DNA of 64,000 nt from Atrina japonica (GCA_030159075.1 BROG01000515.1:124001-188000); one strand, 5' to 3'; numbered from the stretch's first letter, positions 1 through 28,004 are shown. Notes: generated by a model not told the origin, from the letters alone. Numbers and translations are program-made.

Positions 1-81
1 TAAGACAATTACTACACATGTTAAAAAGGTTAGGGTCCAAGGACACGATAAAAATTCTAAACTTCAGTTAATCTTTAAATT

Positions 82-846
82 CAATTGGTCATACAGGTCA
101 AGGTCAGCATATGCCTGTGTTATTTTTAATTGGTCATACAGGTCAAGGTCAGCATATGCCTGTGTTATTTTTAATTGGTTGTACAGGTCAAGGTCAGCAT
201 ATGCCTGTGTTATTTTTAATGGGTCATACAGGTCAAGGTCAGGATATGCCTGTGTTATTTTTAATTGGTCATACAGGTCAAGGTCAGCATATGCCTGTGT
301 TATTTTTAATTGGTTGTACAGGTCAAGGTCAGCATATGCCTGTGTTATTTTTAATGGGTCATACAGGTCAAGGTCAGCATATGCCTGTGTTATTTTTAAT
401 TGGTTGTACAGGTCAAGGTCAGCATATGCCTGTGTTATTTTTAATTGGTTGTACAGGTCAAGGTCAGCATATGCCTGTGTTATTTTTAATTGGTCATACA
501 GGTCAAGGTTAGCATATGCCTGTGTTATTTTTAATTGGTCATACAGGTCAAGGTCAGCATATGCCTGTGTTATTTTTAATTGGTCATACAGGTCAAGGTC
601 AGCATATGCCTCTGTTGTTTTCAATTGATTGTACAGGTCAAGTTCAGCATATGCCTGTGTTATTTTTAATTGGTCATACAGGTCAAGGTCAGCATATGCC
701 TGTGTTATTTTTAATGGGTCATACAGGTCAAGGTCAGCATATGCCTGTGTTATTTTTAATTGGTCATACAGGTCAAGGTTAGCATATGCCTGTGTTGTTT
801 TCAATTGATTGTACAGGTCAAGTTCAGCATATGCCTGTGTTATTTT
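82..846. repeat. 45-bp minisatellite, about 17 units
   Basis: Tandem copies of a 45-bp unit built around GGTCATACAGGTCAAGGTCA and GCATATGCCTGTGTTATTTT. Units differ by a few substitutions, such as GGTCATAC versus GGTTGTAC. Because 45 is a multiple of three, several frames stay open through the array; the longest is a minus-strand frame at 933-64 with a 15-residue periodicity. I treat these frames as by-products of the repeat, because nothing in them resembles a known domain. Confidence 0.95.
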
Positions 847-2046
847 GCTCTGATAGTCAAGGATGATATATGCTGATAATTCTAAAGAAATTTTGTATAT
901 AGCAACAATTTCAGTGGTTGTGAAATACATCATATTTTGTAAGATGAAAGAAACTTTTAAAATCTCATTAATTTGTTTTTACAATTTCTGAGGTTTTAAT
1001 TTCCTTTTTATTTCAAAATTTTCTTTGTTGCCTTTTAATTTATCCATCCGTTTATTTTTTGGTCTACAATATTTCATAAAGGGTATTGAATTAAGAAATA
1101 GGAAGTAACAATTGCAGTGGTTGCTTTCATTATGTCACATGTTTATGTCATATCATGTTCCCTATAATAGTGTAATTTACATTTTTTTATAACTATATCG
1201 CTTGCTTTAAGTGACATTTTTCATTAGATGTATGACTTTATCTGATTTGTTGTTTTCAGTATTTCCTTGATTATTAAATTACACATGATATCTGTGATTT
1301 GTCAGCAGAAATCTGCTTGGACCTCTCTCCTATAACATGTTTTACCACAATAGTGAGTTTAGTCCTACCCTGATATAACCAGAAGACTGTGTTTAGTATG
1401 ATGTGAGACATCAGTAACTCTAATATCACAGTATTGTTTACTTCCCCTGCAAATCTGGTAGAAGTGTTAAACACTAAATAATTATCATCTTTGTGACTCC
1501 AGTATTTGATTATCCTTCATAATTTTCTTTGTCATTACATATTTTAATGGTGCTAAAATCCAAGAGATTTAAATGGGTTTTTTTATCTCAGTAGTTGATC
1601 CAAGTGTAATTAGTTAGATAGATTAATTTATTTAGTTAGGAACGAAAATTATATAGTCTCTTTTACATAAACAAAGTGTACAGTTTTAAGAAGTAAATTT
1701 TTAATTGAAACTACACAACACATGCCTAATATAGATCATAGTCATGTGATTTAAGTAAAATCATGTGGTTATTTGGAATAGTCATGTGACTTGGTGTATA
1801 GGATACATCAGAGCATATATATACAAACGTCAAAGAGTAGGACTTAATATCATGGAAGTGGAGGTCATCCTGGTCCTTTTATTTTGATTCAGTGGACAAT
1901 AATTTGGAGAGGGTGTTGGTTTTTTTTTCAAAAGTATTTGAAGGTGTCATGCTTAGACATCATAAATTGCCTTGTACATCATATACATGTTGTATGTCTC
2001 TTTACATGTTGAAGGTCAACTTGTAATAATGATAAATCATTGTGAT
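847..2046. other. AT-rich stretch without recognised features
   Basis: No open frame of convincing length, RNA gene or clear repeat is seen. The sequence is rich in A/T runs and resembles ordinary intergenic or intronic DNA. Confidence 0.6.
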
Positions 2047-2436
2047 ACTTGTACATGTTATACTTGATAGAAAACAACATACCAGTACTTAATCTAACAT
2101 TTTCTAATCTTTACATGTTATACTTGATAGAAAACAACATACCAGTACTTAATCTAACATTTTCTAACCTTTACATGTTATACTTGATATCTAATACTTT
2201 ACATGTTATACTTGATAGAAAACAACATACCAGTACTTAATCTAACATTTTCTAATCTTTACATGTTATACTTGATAGAAAACAACATACCACTACTTAA
2301 TCTAACATTTTCTAACCTTTACATGTTATACTTGATAGAAAACAACATACCACTACTTAATCTAACATTTTCTAACTTTTACTTGTTATACTTGATAGAA
2401 AACTACATACCAGTAACTTATCTAACATTTTCTATC
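2047..2436. repeat. 60-bp minisatellite, about 6 units plus a truncated one
   Basis: Tandem 60-bp units containing TTTACATGTTATACTTGATA followed by GAAAACAACATACCAGTACT. One partial unit (about 2171-2200) breaks the register. The last unit is more diverged, as expected at an array edge. Confidence 0.95.
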
Positions 2437-3249
2437 ACAGTTTCCTTGCCTTTTACAATATTAAAGTGTAACTATTTGAATTACACAAGTCTGGATTATT
2501 TTAAGCTAATTTTTCCGTCTCCTTGTCATTTAAGCTCTAATGTTGTTTATTAACCACACTACTTATGCCAGTATTATTTTTGTTACATAGATCTGCCATA
2601 GTTTATAGATAGCAATATATTGTGTGTAATTCATGTAAACAAGATATATTTAACATAAGTCATTCATCATTCATTTTGATTGTTGTTTTGTTATGCTCAG
2701 CTGATATTTATATTTTCCAGGCTATATATGACAAGATTGTGACTTTTACTCTGTAGACAAAGGATATAACATTACTGATGTCAATGATTGGGATTCAATT
2801 TACTTTTTTCATAGTTGTATGCTCTTGGTTGTGGAGGTACTTTTGTTGTCATCACCGTTATACACTTAAAGGGAAATAACTCTGAAACGGCATATTGACG
2901 ATGGACTTTTGTGTATGATTTGAAAGAAGTCAACAGTCTGTCATGTAATTTAACTTAGTAGTTTGTAAAATCAAATATCAACGAAAATATTTTAACCCAC
3001 CAGAATCTCATCTGACCGTTTATTTTAGTTTCTCATATAAAAATCTTGATTTGAGGGACTGATCGGTGAACAAACTAAAAATATTAAATAATTTGTAAAG
3101 TTTGTCATACTGTAAGTTGATGACCAAGAGGATCTTTCATATGACTTTATTATTTTTCATATTGTAAACAAATGATATATGACTTAAGTAATTTATCCAT
3201 CTGAAGTTTTATATGAATATTATATTTTGTTTGCCATACTTTGACAGAA
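2437..3249. other. Non-coding AT-rich stretch
   Basis: No gene seen. The word AAGGGAAATAACTC near 2868 is a motif common in bivalve interspersed repeats, but no element boundary is visible. Confidence 0.5.
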
Positions 3250-3745
3250 CATCATATGACTTAAGTTGTTAATCCACCTACCGGTAGTCATATAACTTAA
3301 ATTGTTAAATCATCTAGAGTCATATGACTTAAGTTGTTAACACATCCTAAGTCATATGAGTTAAGTTAAGTCACCTAGAATCATACAAATTAAGTTGTTA
3401 ACTCACCTAGAATCATATGACTTAAGTTGTAAACCCACCTAGAGTCATATGACTTAAGTTGTAAACCCACCTAGAGTCATATGACTTAAGTTGTAAACCC
3501 ACCTAGAGTCATATGACTTAAGTTGTAAACCCACCTAGAGTCATATGACTTAAGTTGTAAACCCACCTAGAGTCATATGACTTAAGTTGTAAACCCACCT
3601 AGAGTCATATGACTTAAGTTGTAAACCCACCTAGAGTCATATGACTTAAGTTGTAAACCCACCTAGTCATGACTTGTTAACCCACCTAGAGACATGTATG
3701 ACTCAAGTTGGCAACCCACCTAGAGTCATGACTTAGTTAACTCAC
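3250..3745. repeat. 32-bp minisatellite, about 15 units
   Basis: Units of about 32 bp contain AGAGTCATATGACTTAAGTT and GTAAACCCACCT. The middle (3410-3670) is nearly perfect. Both edges carry substitutions and length changes, for example 3250-3400 and 3665-3745. Confidence 0.95.
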
Positions 3746-3825
3746 TAGAATCATATCTATTGCACTGCTAGTTGTCTAAAAGTACAATAATTTTTAAATT
3801 TAAGAGTATGGTTGTTCAACTACAT

Positions 3826-4096
3826 ATATAGACAGCAGTGTGTTTACAACATGTATAGACAGCAGTGTGTTTACAACATGTATAGACAGCAGTGTGTTTA
3901 CAACATTTATAGACAGCAGTGTGTTTACAACATTTATAGACAGCAGTGTGTTTACAACATGTATAGACAGCAGTGTGTTTACAACATTTATAGATGTCAG
4001 TGTGTTTACAACATGTATAGACAGCAGTGTGTTTATGACATGTATAGACACCAGTGTGTTTACAACATATATAGACACCAGTGTGTTTACAACATG
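3826..4096. repeat. 27-bp minisatellite, about 10 units
   Basis: Tandem 27-bp units read ATAGACAGCAGTGTGTTTAC plus AACATGT, with ATGT/ATTT and CAGC/CACC variants. A unit length divisible by three gives open frames on both strands, which I do not consider genes. Confidence 0.95.
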
Positions 4097-6290
4097 GCAT
4101 ATACTATTTTAGATATATATATACATGTCAAGCTTTTTCTACGCAAATTCCAGAGTTATAAAGAATATTAATGTATATATACTATATATTAGGCTTCATC
4201 TTAATTACAGACTGTTACCTAAGTGTGTATGTATACCTATACACCTGTACATATCATCTCTGCATTTTCAATTACATTTTAAGGATGCCATTCATTGATT
4301 CCATTGTCTTCCATCAGCTTCAATTAATAAAACTCAAATAAACTTCACTCATCTTGTGTATAATCTGTTACTGTCTGCTTAGCCACATGGAGATATCAAT
4401 TTATCAGAACTAAAACTTCTGAATTCAAACATGTATTGTTGTTAACACATTCTTATCAGAAGAAAATTTTACCTGGACAACAGGTGCACTCAGGAACAAA
4501 ACTATCACAGATAAACTTGTAGAGGAGAGAGGAGAGAACTGGGACATTAGTATGGCTATCTCATTGTAAGGTGTTCCATGCACTGATCACAAGTGTTTTC
4601 AAAGATCTTTAATATGCTTTGTGGAGGCCAAGATCTGTTTTATCGGATTCAATTCCTCTTTATTGCAGTTCTTAGGGATAAACATGTTTGAGTTTGATGT
4701 TGGTTTTGTTGACTAACAGAATTGGGGTGGTATGGGACAGTCAATGGAGAATTGGAACAGTGGATTGGGAGAGTTGGGACATTTTAGGATGATGCAGAGC
4801 ATCTGTAAAACATGTTATTATGATATCAAATTAAGGCAAATCCATGAAAAAAAACCCCATAGTTTTGACTGAGGTAGACATGTGTGGTCATTTTATACAT
4901 ACACTGAATAAAATTCAATCCATATAGTTAGGAAACATTAAACAACTACATGAAGTCAGGAAACCTTGTATTAGGAGCGAAAACTGAAAATAATACGGGG
5001 TTCTTACATGAATGGCTGTGGAGTGCTTCAGGCATAGTTTGGTAGAAATGAGGTCATATGGTACAGCAACATGTTATTTGCAATCTGATAAGCTGAAAAA
5101 GACGGGAACTAGAGGAGTGTCCCAGTTCTCCCTAATCTACATGCCCACTGAGTACACTATGTGTGTATATATATTCACACATTATCGGCTAGTAACATCA
5201 TTTTATTTCCAGAAACTAACAGAAATTGTAAGAGGTAAAAGTCATGAAAATGACCAGTACACAAAGATCTACAAAAAAGTAAAAACAGTTCAAATTGTTG
5301 TGGTTCCTTATGGGCATAGTTTCCCATTTTAAGTGGATTTTTCTAACTTTAATAGATAGAGACAATTTCATGACTGCTTGTGGGATTTTCCATGTTGTAG
5401 GCTGTTTTTGCTATTTTGTGATAGAAATTGTTTGTTTGGGGTCTCAGTTTGTCCCCAGATACGATTTAAGTTACCAAAATATCTAAAACGGGCGTCAAAA
5501 TGACCAAATGAGGGATTCCAGGAGCCTGAAGTTTATGTAATAGGCACTGGGAATGCCGAGTGCATCACACAGCCATCAATCCAGATGCTGACAGCACTTG
5601 TCATTGTTCAACTTCAGTACATGAATATAAACACCAACTTTCCAGCCACAAAAGCTAGCTATTAGTCTAGACAGTTAACCTGCCTATATCCATGACTTAC
5701 ATTTACATTCAAGACATTTGACTTATATGGAAAATTACTAAATATTATAACCTATACAATGTATACATGCTATGCAATGATGTCAATGCAGTGAGCACTT
5801 TGAAGTGACACAGTTTCTGTTTGATGGGAAGCCTGTGTTAATCATCATACAATTTTAAAATCTCGCAATGAAAACTTTTCTCACAAGAAGCGAGTGGTGT
5901 AATGGAAGAACACTCAATGGGCAAAGTGATCAGGGTTCAGTACATTGATCATTGACATTCACTTCAGGTGAGATACAAGTTTGTTTAAAGTACTACATGT
6001 ACATTGAAACTTGTATATAATGACCTCCTTAAGGACAAAAAAAACCCAGTCTTTATAGTGAGGTGGTATTTACATAGAGCTTGATTTGTACACAAATGGT
6101 ACTATTGGGGACAGCAAAAACAGTCTTTGTGACCAGGTGGTCTTTATACACAGGTGGTTGCTAAAGCAGGTTTGACTGTACATGCACTGTGATCTAACCA
6201 TTCGGCAAGGTGCCCCTTACATACTACAAGTGTGTTATGAGGATATACTGATGGACGACAATACCGTGTCTGCGATGGGGACTTGTTGTG
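4097..6290. other. Non-coding, probably repeat-derived stretch
   Basis: No exon or gene is recognised. Two short related segments (about 6040-6075 and 6115-6180) with GGTGG and TCTTTATA words look like remnants of one interspersed repeat. The frame at 5012-5332 has no recognisable domain. Confidence 0.4.
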
Positions 6291-6365
6291 TTGAAACAGG
6301 TAACTCAGTGGGTAGAACAGCCACACAGATTATGGGAGGTCTGGGTTTTAAACTTTGTGAACTTT
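6290..6365 (+). repeat. tRNA-derived SINE head (diverged)
   Basis: The segment follows the layout of a tRNA-derived SINE promoter. It has an A-box-like stretch GTAACTCAGTGGGTAGAACA, then about 25 bases, then GGGAGGTCTGGGTTTTAAAC in the B-box position. The consensus B box, GGTTCGAATCC, is degraded. No intact tRNA fold is claimed. The 3' body and end of the SINE are not delimited. Confidence 0.5.
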
Positions 6366-6769
6366 TCTCACCTTTTGTGATACAATGGGGACTAAATATA
6401 AATCACAGATACAAATTATTGTAATGTCGGAAATATGTTACAATGTTAGTTTTGCATTTTAGTGTTTACATAGAATATTCCATTATTGATTCAGTTACCC
6501 CCACAATATTTAGACTATCCCAACACTTCGAAACTGATATTTAATCAGTGTGTTATAGGACTCAACAAGCTATTACTAGCTAAAGCGATGAAAGGTTAAA
6601 GGTGAATGATAACATTAAAGCTGAAAGTGAAGGAAAAGATAAATAACTTAGAGGACAGAATAATAAATAGTTATACATGTAAAGTGATACTCCAAGTTCG
6701 ATTTGGCGTATACAAATTGGCTACTCAATTTGACTGCTTCACAGTGGCCATCCAGATTGACAGCCTTGT

Positions 6770-6895
6770 GTCATGCCATGTTGAACAGTCAGTACTGGCT
6801 CGACATATTGGTAGACATTCAAGGTTGTTATACAAATGGATATATGTGTACCATGTTGAACGGTCAGTAGTGGGCCGACACATTGGCTAGCCATA
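6770..6895. repeat. Diverged tandem duplication, about 70 bp
   Basis: Two copies share CATGTTGAACAGTCAGTA / CATGTTGAACGGTCAGTA followed by TGG-CGACA-ATTGG. They start near 6776 and 6850. Origin unknown. Confidence 0.6.
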
Positions 6896-7204
6896 GTGCT
6901 GACCATTTGACGGCATACACTGCTATAGTTCTTATACACTTTGTTAATTTGCATGTATATTATTACTCTTGCTAGTTCATTTTGTTAGTTTTACTTTTGG
7001 TAGTTAGCAGTTCATATATATAGTTCATATGTATATACATGTATTGTCATCAATCTTATCATATATCTCTATACAATACAGAGACTTACCTGCTATTAGC
7101 CAGGAAGTTTACTTTAAAATAGCAGGCTTGCATGTTACAGTATTACTGGTGATTGTAAGAAGGTTCAGGAGAGAATATACAAGTCAAGTGAAAATTGGAC
7201 ACGG

Positions 7205-7440
7205 TGATGACACACAGTAAGCATTCCCCGACCATCAGTCACAAACATGCTGAGTCCATAGTTAAATTCTGATGAAATAATTGAGGAATGAATCCTTGTA
7301 ATAATCATAATTGGTATTAAAGACAAATCACAAGCACTATCAAACAGACAATTCAACATTTCACTCACTGAAGCACTGTAATTGGAAACAAGGTCATTAT
7401 ACTGACCGTAAAATTTGCAAAATGTTGACATTAAATGCCA
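7205..7440 (-). mobile_element. Penelope-like element fragment (3' end of RT ORF)
   Basis: Read on the minus strand, this encodes a piece ending the RT region: a FRKFYG-like start (FCKFYG), then SVSEMLNCLFDSA, then sequence matching the region past the RT in the copies at 36.0, 40.8, 53.5 and 57.2 kb. It is 5'-truncated and has no catalytic motif. Assignment rests on similarity to the better-preserved copies in this window. Confidence 0.75.
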
Positions 7441-9557
7441 TTCTAATTTTTATTTTTCATACCTAGCACTAAGCAAAGAAACAATCACTACTACAATGGA
7501 TTTACCTGTCACTGGTTACTATAGGTTTACAGAGTTTAAAAAACCTATTAAAGCTAGTGTTTTTAACACTGTGAGAGTTTCAAATTCTAGAATATGTTAT
7601 ATCAAAGATCATTCATATGGAACCTCTATTTCAACAAAATATCTTATGTTCAACCTCTACGATATATCTTGTATATTTATTATGACAACCCCATCAATCC
7701 ACCCCGAGATCAGCAAGGGGTGGCCATATTGTTTTTGGTTCATTTATTTGCAATATTTCAGTTTGTCAAATAACCAATTTTTGTCAAATTTTAACCAAAT
7801 TTGGTAAGCTGTATAATGTTAATGTTAACAAGGGATAAGTCTAGTTATGTTTACCTGTTATATATATATACATATACACGTATATATACACATGAACTTT
7901 GACAATTAAATGTCCCAAATCACCACAGATCATTATCAAATGTCCTAGGTATTTGGGCCCTAGATAATTGATTGTCGATAGTTTATACAGGTGAGCTAAA
8001 ACAAAACCAAGAGCATGATATTCATTGTCTTTAATAGAATTATCAACATCAGTGGAACAGAGCAAGGTTAACTCAATAAGTGATTAAAAAGTTTTCATCT
8101 GTGTAAGTAATTTTTAAAATTTCTACAAAAAGTTTTGACAAGTGTTAAAACTGTCACCAAAAAGGAAAAAGTAAATAATGAAAAATAAATGATAAAAATA
8201 CTAATAAAGAGAAGATCCATAAATACATGTATTACTTTCATGTACGTGTTTATATATTTGCCAAACTTTGTAGTTTAATGGTATTTCTGATGTGTGGAAT
8301 TTCCTGCTTGCACACTATACATATTTCACGTTTGTATCTCATGTTCATATAATTCCTTTAGCTTTACTACAAAATGAATCTATAACTAAGTATCTCTGTA
8401 CAGACTAGAACAAGTTAAAACACAACAAGAAATACATCTCACATCTGAAAAACCCCACTTCCTCTGCATAGCACACATCTGAAAGACAACAGGTCCATCA
8501 AATTTAAACTTCTGGTGGAAACACCACACACCAACATGGACATAAATTCTCTCCCTAGATGCCAAATCATCATTTCAAGTTCCACCTTTTTATGTCAATA
8601 CAGATATATCATTAAACATTTCTGTGAAAATTTTACTTTTCTATCAACAGGAGTTTCACATAGAAAAATGTGTAACCAACGTATAAACAAGTCTTATGTT
8701 CTAAACTTATAAGAGGTCAAAGTTGACATAAAAATTTGGAAAGATAAAGTGAGAATCCAGGCTATCAATAACAAAACCTATAAATACAAAACAATGAATA
8801 TAGAAATACTCGATGAGATTTTATTTGTGTTTTTGACCATTTATGACATTCATTTTTTTGACATAATTTTATACCACACCAATACACTCAATCTGTATAA
8901 ATACACGAGAAAAATATGTGAGGCATAACAAGCCAATAGGAACATATTAAAACCCCAAAGCAACATTTTTTTTTTTATTTCTTTTTACATATGGTTGAAG
9001 TGACATAGGCGACATTGAGTTGACCACTGCCTAGTATACTACACAAGTAGTCTATCATATGACACACATCTCTGACCTACAGGAAAATGACATTTGAAGT
9101 TATAATTAGATTAATAAACAGGCATGAAGAAAATGAGAAATGTCAACAAATGGAACCTACAGCATGACAAGGATGTATTGCTCAAAACTTATATCATGTT
9201 AAAATAATAAAATTGGGAATTATGTACATAAAAAAGAAAACAAGAAATGACTTTGATGTCAATCTTTATACAATTATGATAAAATATTATACTTACAACA
9301 CAAAACTCTCACTCAATTATCACATTTTCATACTATATTTCTGCCCATCAGCAAACTATTGAGTTAACTCCCTTTGGTTATGTAATCAAAATATTAGTTG
9401 CAAATATCCCATGGATGTTTTAATGTAACGTTTCAGACTTACCAAGCCTTTAGACAGAACCTTGCTAGCAAAAGAGTTTTCTAAAATTTGAAAAAAAAAA
9501 GTGAAAATACATTGAAAATGATAGAGCCAATAATTATGAATGAATTTGTAATAGTAC
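7441..9557. other. Intergenic stretch 3' of GABARAP
   Basis: AT-rich, no gene recognised. Short A/T microsatellite near 7860-7895. Both strands were examined for exon-like frames next to splice sites without success. Confidence 0.5.
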
Positions 9558-9667
9558 TGGAGCCAGCTGCACAACAGGCTGTTAAATTTAACTTACAGTT
9601 AGCCCATTGGTTTAACATTGGTTAACCTCATGTTAAATTCAACAACCTGTTGTGCAACTGGGCCCTG
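9558..9667. mobile_element. Short palindromic MITE (about 110 bp)
   Basis: Imperfect inverted arms: AGCTGCACAACAGGCTGTTA on the left, and CCTGTTGTGCAACTGGGCCC on the right, whose complement reads GGGCCCAGTTGCACAACAGG. About 40 bases lie between the arms. It is non-coding. This GGGCCCAGTTGCACAAC-type hairpin is, to my knowledge, common in bivalve genomes. Confidence 0.75.
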
Positions 9668-10295
9668 GAGGACATCAATCTATGACTGACATACTTAAAA
9701 CTCACAAGAATTTTACTATTGATGTCAAGATATCAATTTTCTGAACAGATCATCACCATCTCAAGTTATAAACTAATAGTAATTCCTTGTGCTATTCTGA
9801 TGAACCAAAAATCAGGTCAAAGGTCATAATTGGTATTCTGTCATAGTAATAATATTACGCTATCACTATGTGACCAATTTAATGTGCCTGCGCAGATTAT
9901 CGAAAAGTATAAAGGACCTCGAACTTCTAGATTTTTTTAACCTGGATGATTTCCCATAACACCAAATTACCTGTAGATTTACTGATCTGAAAATGTTACA
10001 AAATGTAAACTAATATTAGCCTGGATTTACCTGTTCATCAAAGTTTTTAAGCAGTCATTTGATACATTATAGCACACTATAGATCAATAACAAACTTATA
10101 TCAGATATTTATGGAACTAACAAATTTTGTGACAGTCAAATACAATTTTATTAACATTTATTTTATCTAAGCCAGCAATTGACTGCAACCTCTCTAACAG
10201 TCTAAGAAAGAACAAAAATATGTTGATGTTTCATTGTTTAAATAACAGTTCCATGGTCCATCGCTTTTGTTCATCTTGTCCATGTTTTGTAAGAC

Positions 10296-24985
<14,690 letters not shown>

Positions 24986-25861
24986 CCCGTCACACATTGA
25001 CGATTTAGCCGGCGTATGACCGACGTATGAAATTTTAGGTGAGTACGCTGGCATACGTCTCTTAAGTTGCCAGTAATTTTTGTATAAGTTATCAACACTC
25101 TAGTATACGCTGGCATAAGTTGACGTACGCCAAAATACGTATGCCAGCGTATGACCTATATAAGTTCCGCATACGCTGGAATAAGATGTAGGAACGTTAT
25201 AGGATCGTTACCACACGTTACTTGTATGTTACTTGTTCATCAGAATACGTCGAGAAAAAAGCCCGCCAATTGTCAGTTGAAACCAGAATAGCTATCTCTT
25301 GAAACCGCCATGCAAAAGAGAATTGTGAAAACCACTTTAAAGAAGTTTGCTGACCGTGGGGAGGATGTGGACGCAAAGATGATTAATTGTCACCCTCACT
25401 CAGAACATGCGAGAGTTGATTCTGTTCAGATGTAATCGCCTGCTGTTTCCGACGTCTATCGGTCATCATCATTAGAATCGGTAGCTGCGTCTGTTGCCCC
25501 TCCGCCTCTCATCAATTCTTTTCTAAGAAGAGGACCATTAAGACACAGTTTGCTCTGAATAGTGAGGAGGAGGAGGTCATGTACGACTTCCTTCGCTAGA
25601 ACCCAATACTCTGGGACATCAAGAAGACTGACTACCGGCGGGTGGACAAGAAAGCAAAGCTCTGGGAGGATCAGGACAAGGTTTTGGAAAAGACAGTGTA
25701 ACACCTACAAGGATGGGTTAAGTCACTTCGAGATACCCACACTCGTCTAAACAAGAGGAAGAGCAGTGGCGGTGTAGCACAACTGACAGAGAGGGAGCAA
25801 TTGATCAAGACAAACTTTGATTTCCTCAAGATTGTACTTCGTCATTATCCTGAACCTGCTA

Positions 25862-26340
25862 ATAGTGTAAGTCTAAACAAATGTTGATAGTGTAAGTCTA
25901 AACAAATGTTGATAGTGTAAGTCTAAACAAATGTAATAGTGTAAGTCTAAACAAATGTTGATAGTGTAAGTCTAAACAAATGTTGATAGTGTAAGTATAA
26001 ACAAATGTTGATAGTGTAAGTCTAAACAAATGTAATATTGTAAGTCTAAACAAATGTTGATAGTGTAAGTCTAAACAAATGTTGATAGTGTAAGTATAAA
26101 CAAATGTAATAGTGTAAGTCTAAACAAATGTTGATAGTGTAAGTATAAACAAATGTTGATAGTGTAAGTATAAACAAATGTTGATAGTGTAAGTCTAAAC
26201 AAATGTTGATAGTGTAAGTATAAACAAATGTTGATAGTGTAAGTTTAAACAAATGTTGATAGTGTAAGTCTAAACAATTGTTGATAGTGTAAGTTTAAAC
26301 AAATGTTGATAGTGTAAGTCTAAACAAATGTTGATATTTT
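25862..26340. repeat. 25-bp minisatellite, about 19 units, each containing a splice-donor word
   Basis: Units read TGATAGTGTAAGTCTAAACA plus AATGT. Some lack two or three bases. The first unit starts at the MADF exon's 5' splice site, so nearly every unit carries a GTAAGT or GTAAGTATA-type donor consensus. Confidence 0.95.
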
Positions 26341-27020
26341 TATTCATACAAAGTGGTCATACCAGTATTACCGGAGTACGCCGAGATATAATTGCTGAGG
26401 GTAAATAAACATTCATTTAAATACACATACTTTTCAAATTAGAGCTCAACTGATGATAACTTTGGTATTATGTTTATAATATTTATAACCACTAGGTCGC
26501 TGCCACTGCTGTTGGACCGTTTGAGTCCCCGAGGGTATACATAAACCTAATACCTGGTATTTCGGTACCAGCTTTTCATCTCAAACTAAAGTAGTATTTG
26601 GCACTGTTAACACTATTCAAATTCGAAAATTGTCTAAAGCTAAGACAGTCATTTTTTACAGTGGTTACTCTTAGACGGATTTCGGCTATACGTTTAGAGA
26701 TATTATTTGGCTTTGTATGATACCACTTTATCTTTAGAAAATACACATACTTTTCAAATTGGAGCTCAACCGATGAAGTCTAACTGACAGAAACGATATC
26801 GTCTTGAGCATTATAACTTTGGTATTATGTTTATAATATTTAAAACTTGCTCCATAGCTAATTATTGTTAACAAGTGAAAACAAATGCAAGATACATTTA
26901 ACATATGAGGCAAGGTTAGGTCATTGAAGACATTGGTTTATATGTTAAAATTGGGGGATGGCTAGAATATATTTTTAAAGCAAAAGCGAACCAAAATGAT
27001 AGATTTAATTGACCATTACT
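26341..27020. repeat. Internal duplication of a repeat-family segment
   Basis: CACATACTTTTCAAATTAGA followed by GCTCAACTGATGA (26425-26457) recurs at 26743-26776, and TAACTTTGGTATTATGTTTA recurs downstream of each. Related words (AGCTCAACTGATGAAG, CGTCTTGATAAT, TAACTTTGGTATTACG) occur at 39848-39935, so this is an interspersed family. Confidence 0.6.
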
Positions 27021-27024
27021 ATCT

Positions 27025-27966
27025 TCATACTCACAATGAGATTTCTCAGCTAAACTGACTCACTCACTGATTACTGATATTGTCATATTCACAATGAGAT
27101 TTCTCAGCTAAGCTGACTAACTCGCTGATTACTGATATTGTCATATTCACAATGAGATTTCTCAGCTAAGCTGACTAACTCGCTGATTACTGATATTGTC
27201 ATATTCACAATGAGATTTCTCAGCTAAGCTGACTCACTCGCTGATTACTGATATTGTCATATTCACAATGAGATTTCTCAGCTAAGCTGACTAACTCGCT
27301 GATTACTGATATTGTCATATTCACAATGAGATTTCTCAGCTAAACTGACTTACTCACTGATTACTGATATTGTCATATTCACAATGAGATTTCTCAGCTA
27401 AGCTGACTAACTCGCTGATTACTGATATTGTCATATTCACAATGAGATTTCTCAGCTAAACTGACTTACTCGCTGATTACTGATATTGTCATATTCACAA
27501 TGAGATTTCTCAGCTAAGCTGACTAACTCGCTGATTACTGATATTGTCATATTCACAATGAGATTTCTCAGCTAAGCTGACTAACTCGCTGATTACTGAT
27601 ATTGTCATATTCACAATGAGATTTCTCAGCTAAACTGACTTACTCACTGATTACTGATATTGTCATATTCACAATGAGATTTCTCAGCTAAGCTGACTAA
27701 CTCGCTGATTACTGATATTGTCATATTCACAATGAGATTTCTCAGCTAAACTGACTTACTCACTGATTACTGATATTGTCATATTCACAATGAGATTTCT
27801 CAGCTAAGCTGACTTACTCGCTGATTACTGATATTGTCATATTCACAACGAGATTTCTCAGCTAAGCTGACTTACTCGCTGATTACTGATATTGTCATAT
27901 TCACAATGAGATTTCTCAGCTAAACTGACTTACTCGCTGATTACTGATATTGTCACATTCACAATT
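27025..27966. repeat. 58-bp minisatellite, about 16 units
   Basis: Units contain ATTCACAATGAGATTTCTCA and GCTAAGCTGACTAACTCGCT, then GATTACTGATATTGTCAT. Variation is limited to a few sites (AAGCTG/AAACTG, CTAAC/CTTAC/CTCAC, CTCG/CTCA). Confidence 0.97.
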
Positions 27967-28004
27967 CGCTCAATTCTGTTTTATATGCATTGTTGAATGT
28001 CTGT

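Noticed and set aside
111..782. Plus-strand open frames in the 45-bp array
   Set aside because: They exist in two frames at once because the unit is 45 bp; no start context or domain.
3800..4171. Four overlapping open frames in the 27-bp array
   Set aside because: By-products of a repeat length divisible by three, on both strands.
5880..5960. A second tRNA-like SINE head
   Set aside because: GTGGTGTAATGGAAGAACAC and GGGTTCAGTAC have roughly the right spacing, but both boxes are poor and no body is shared with the other SINEs.
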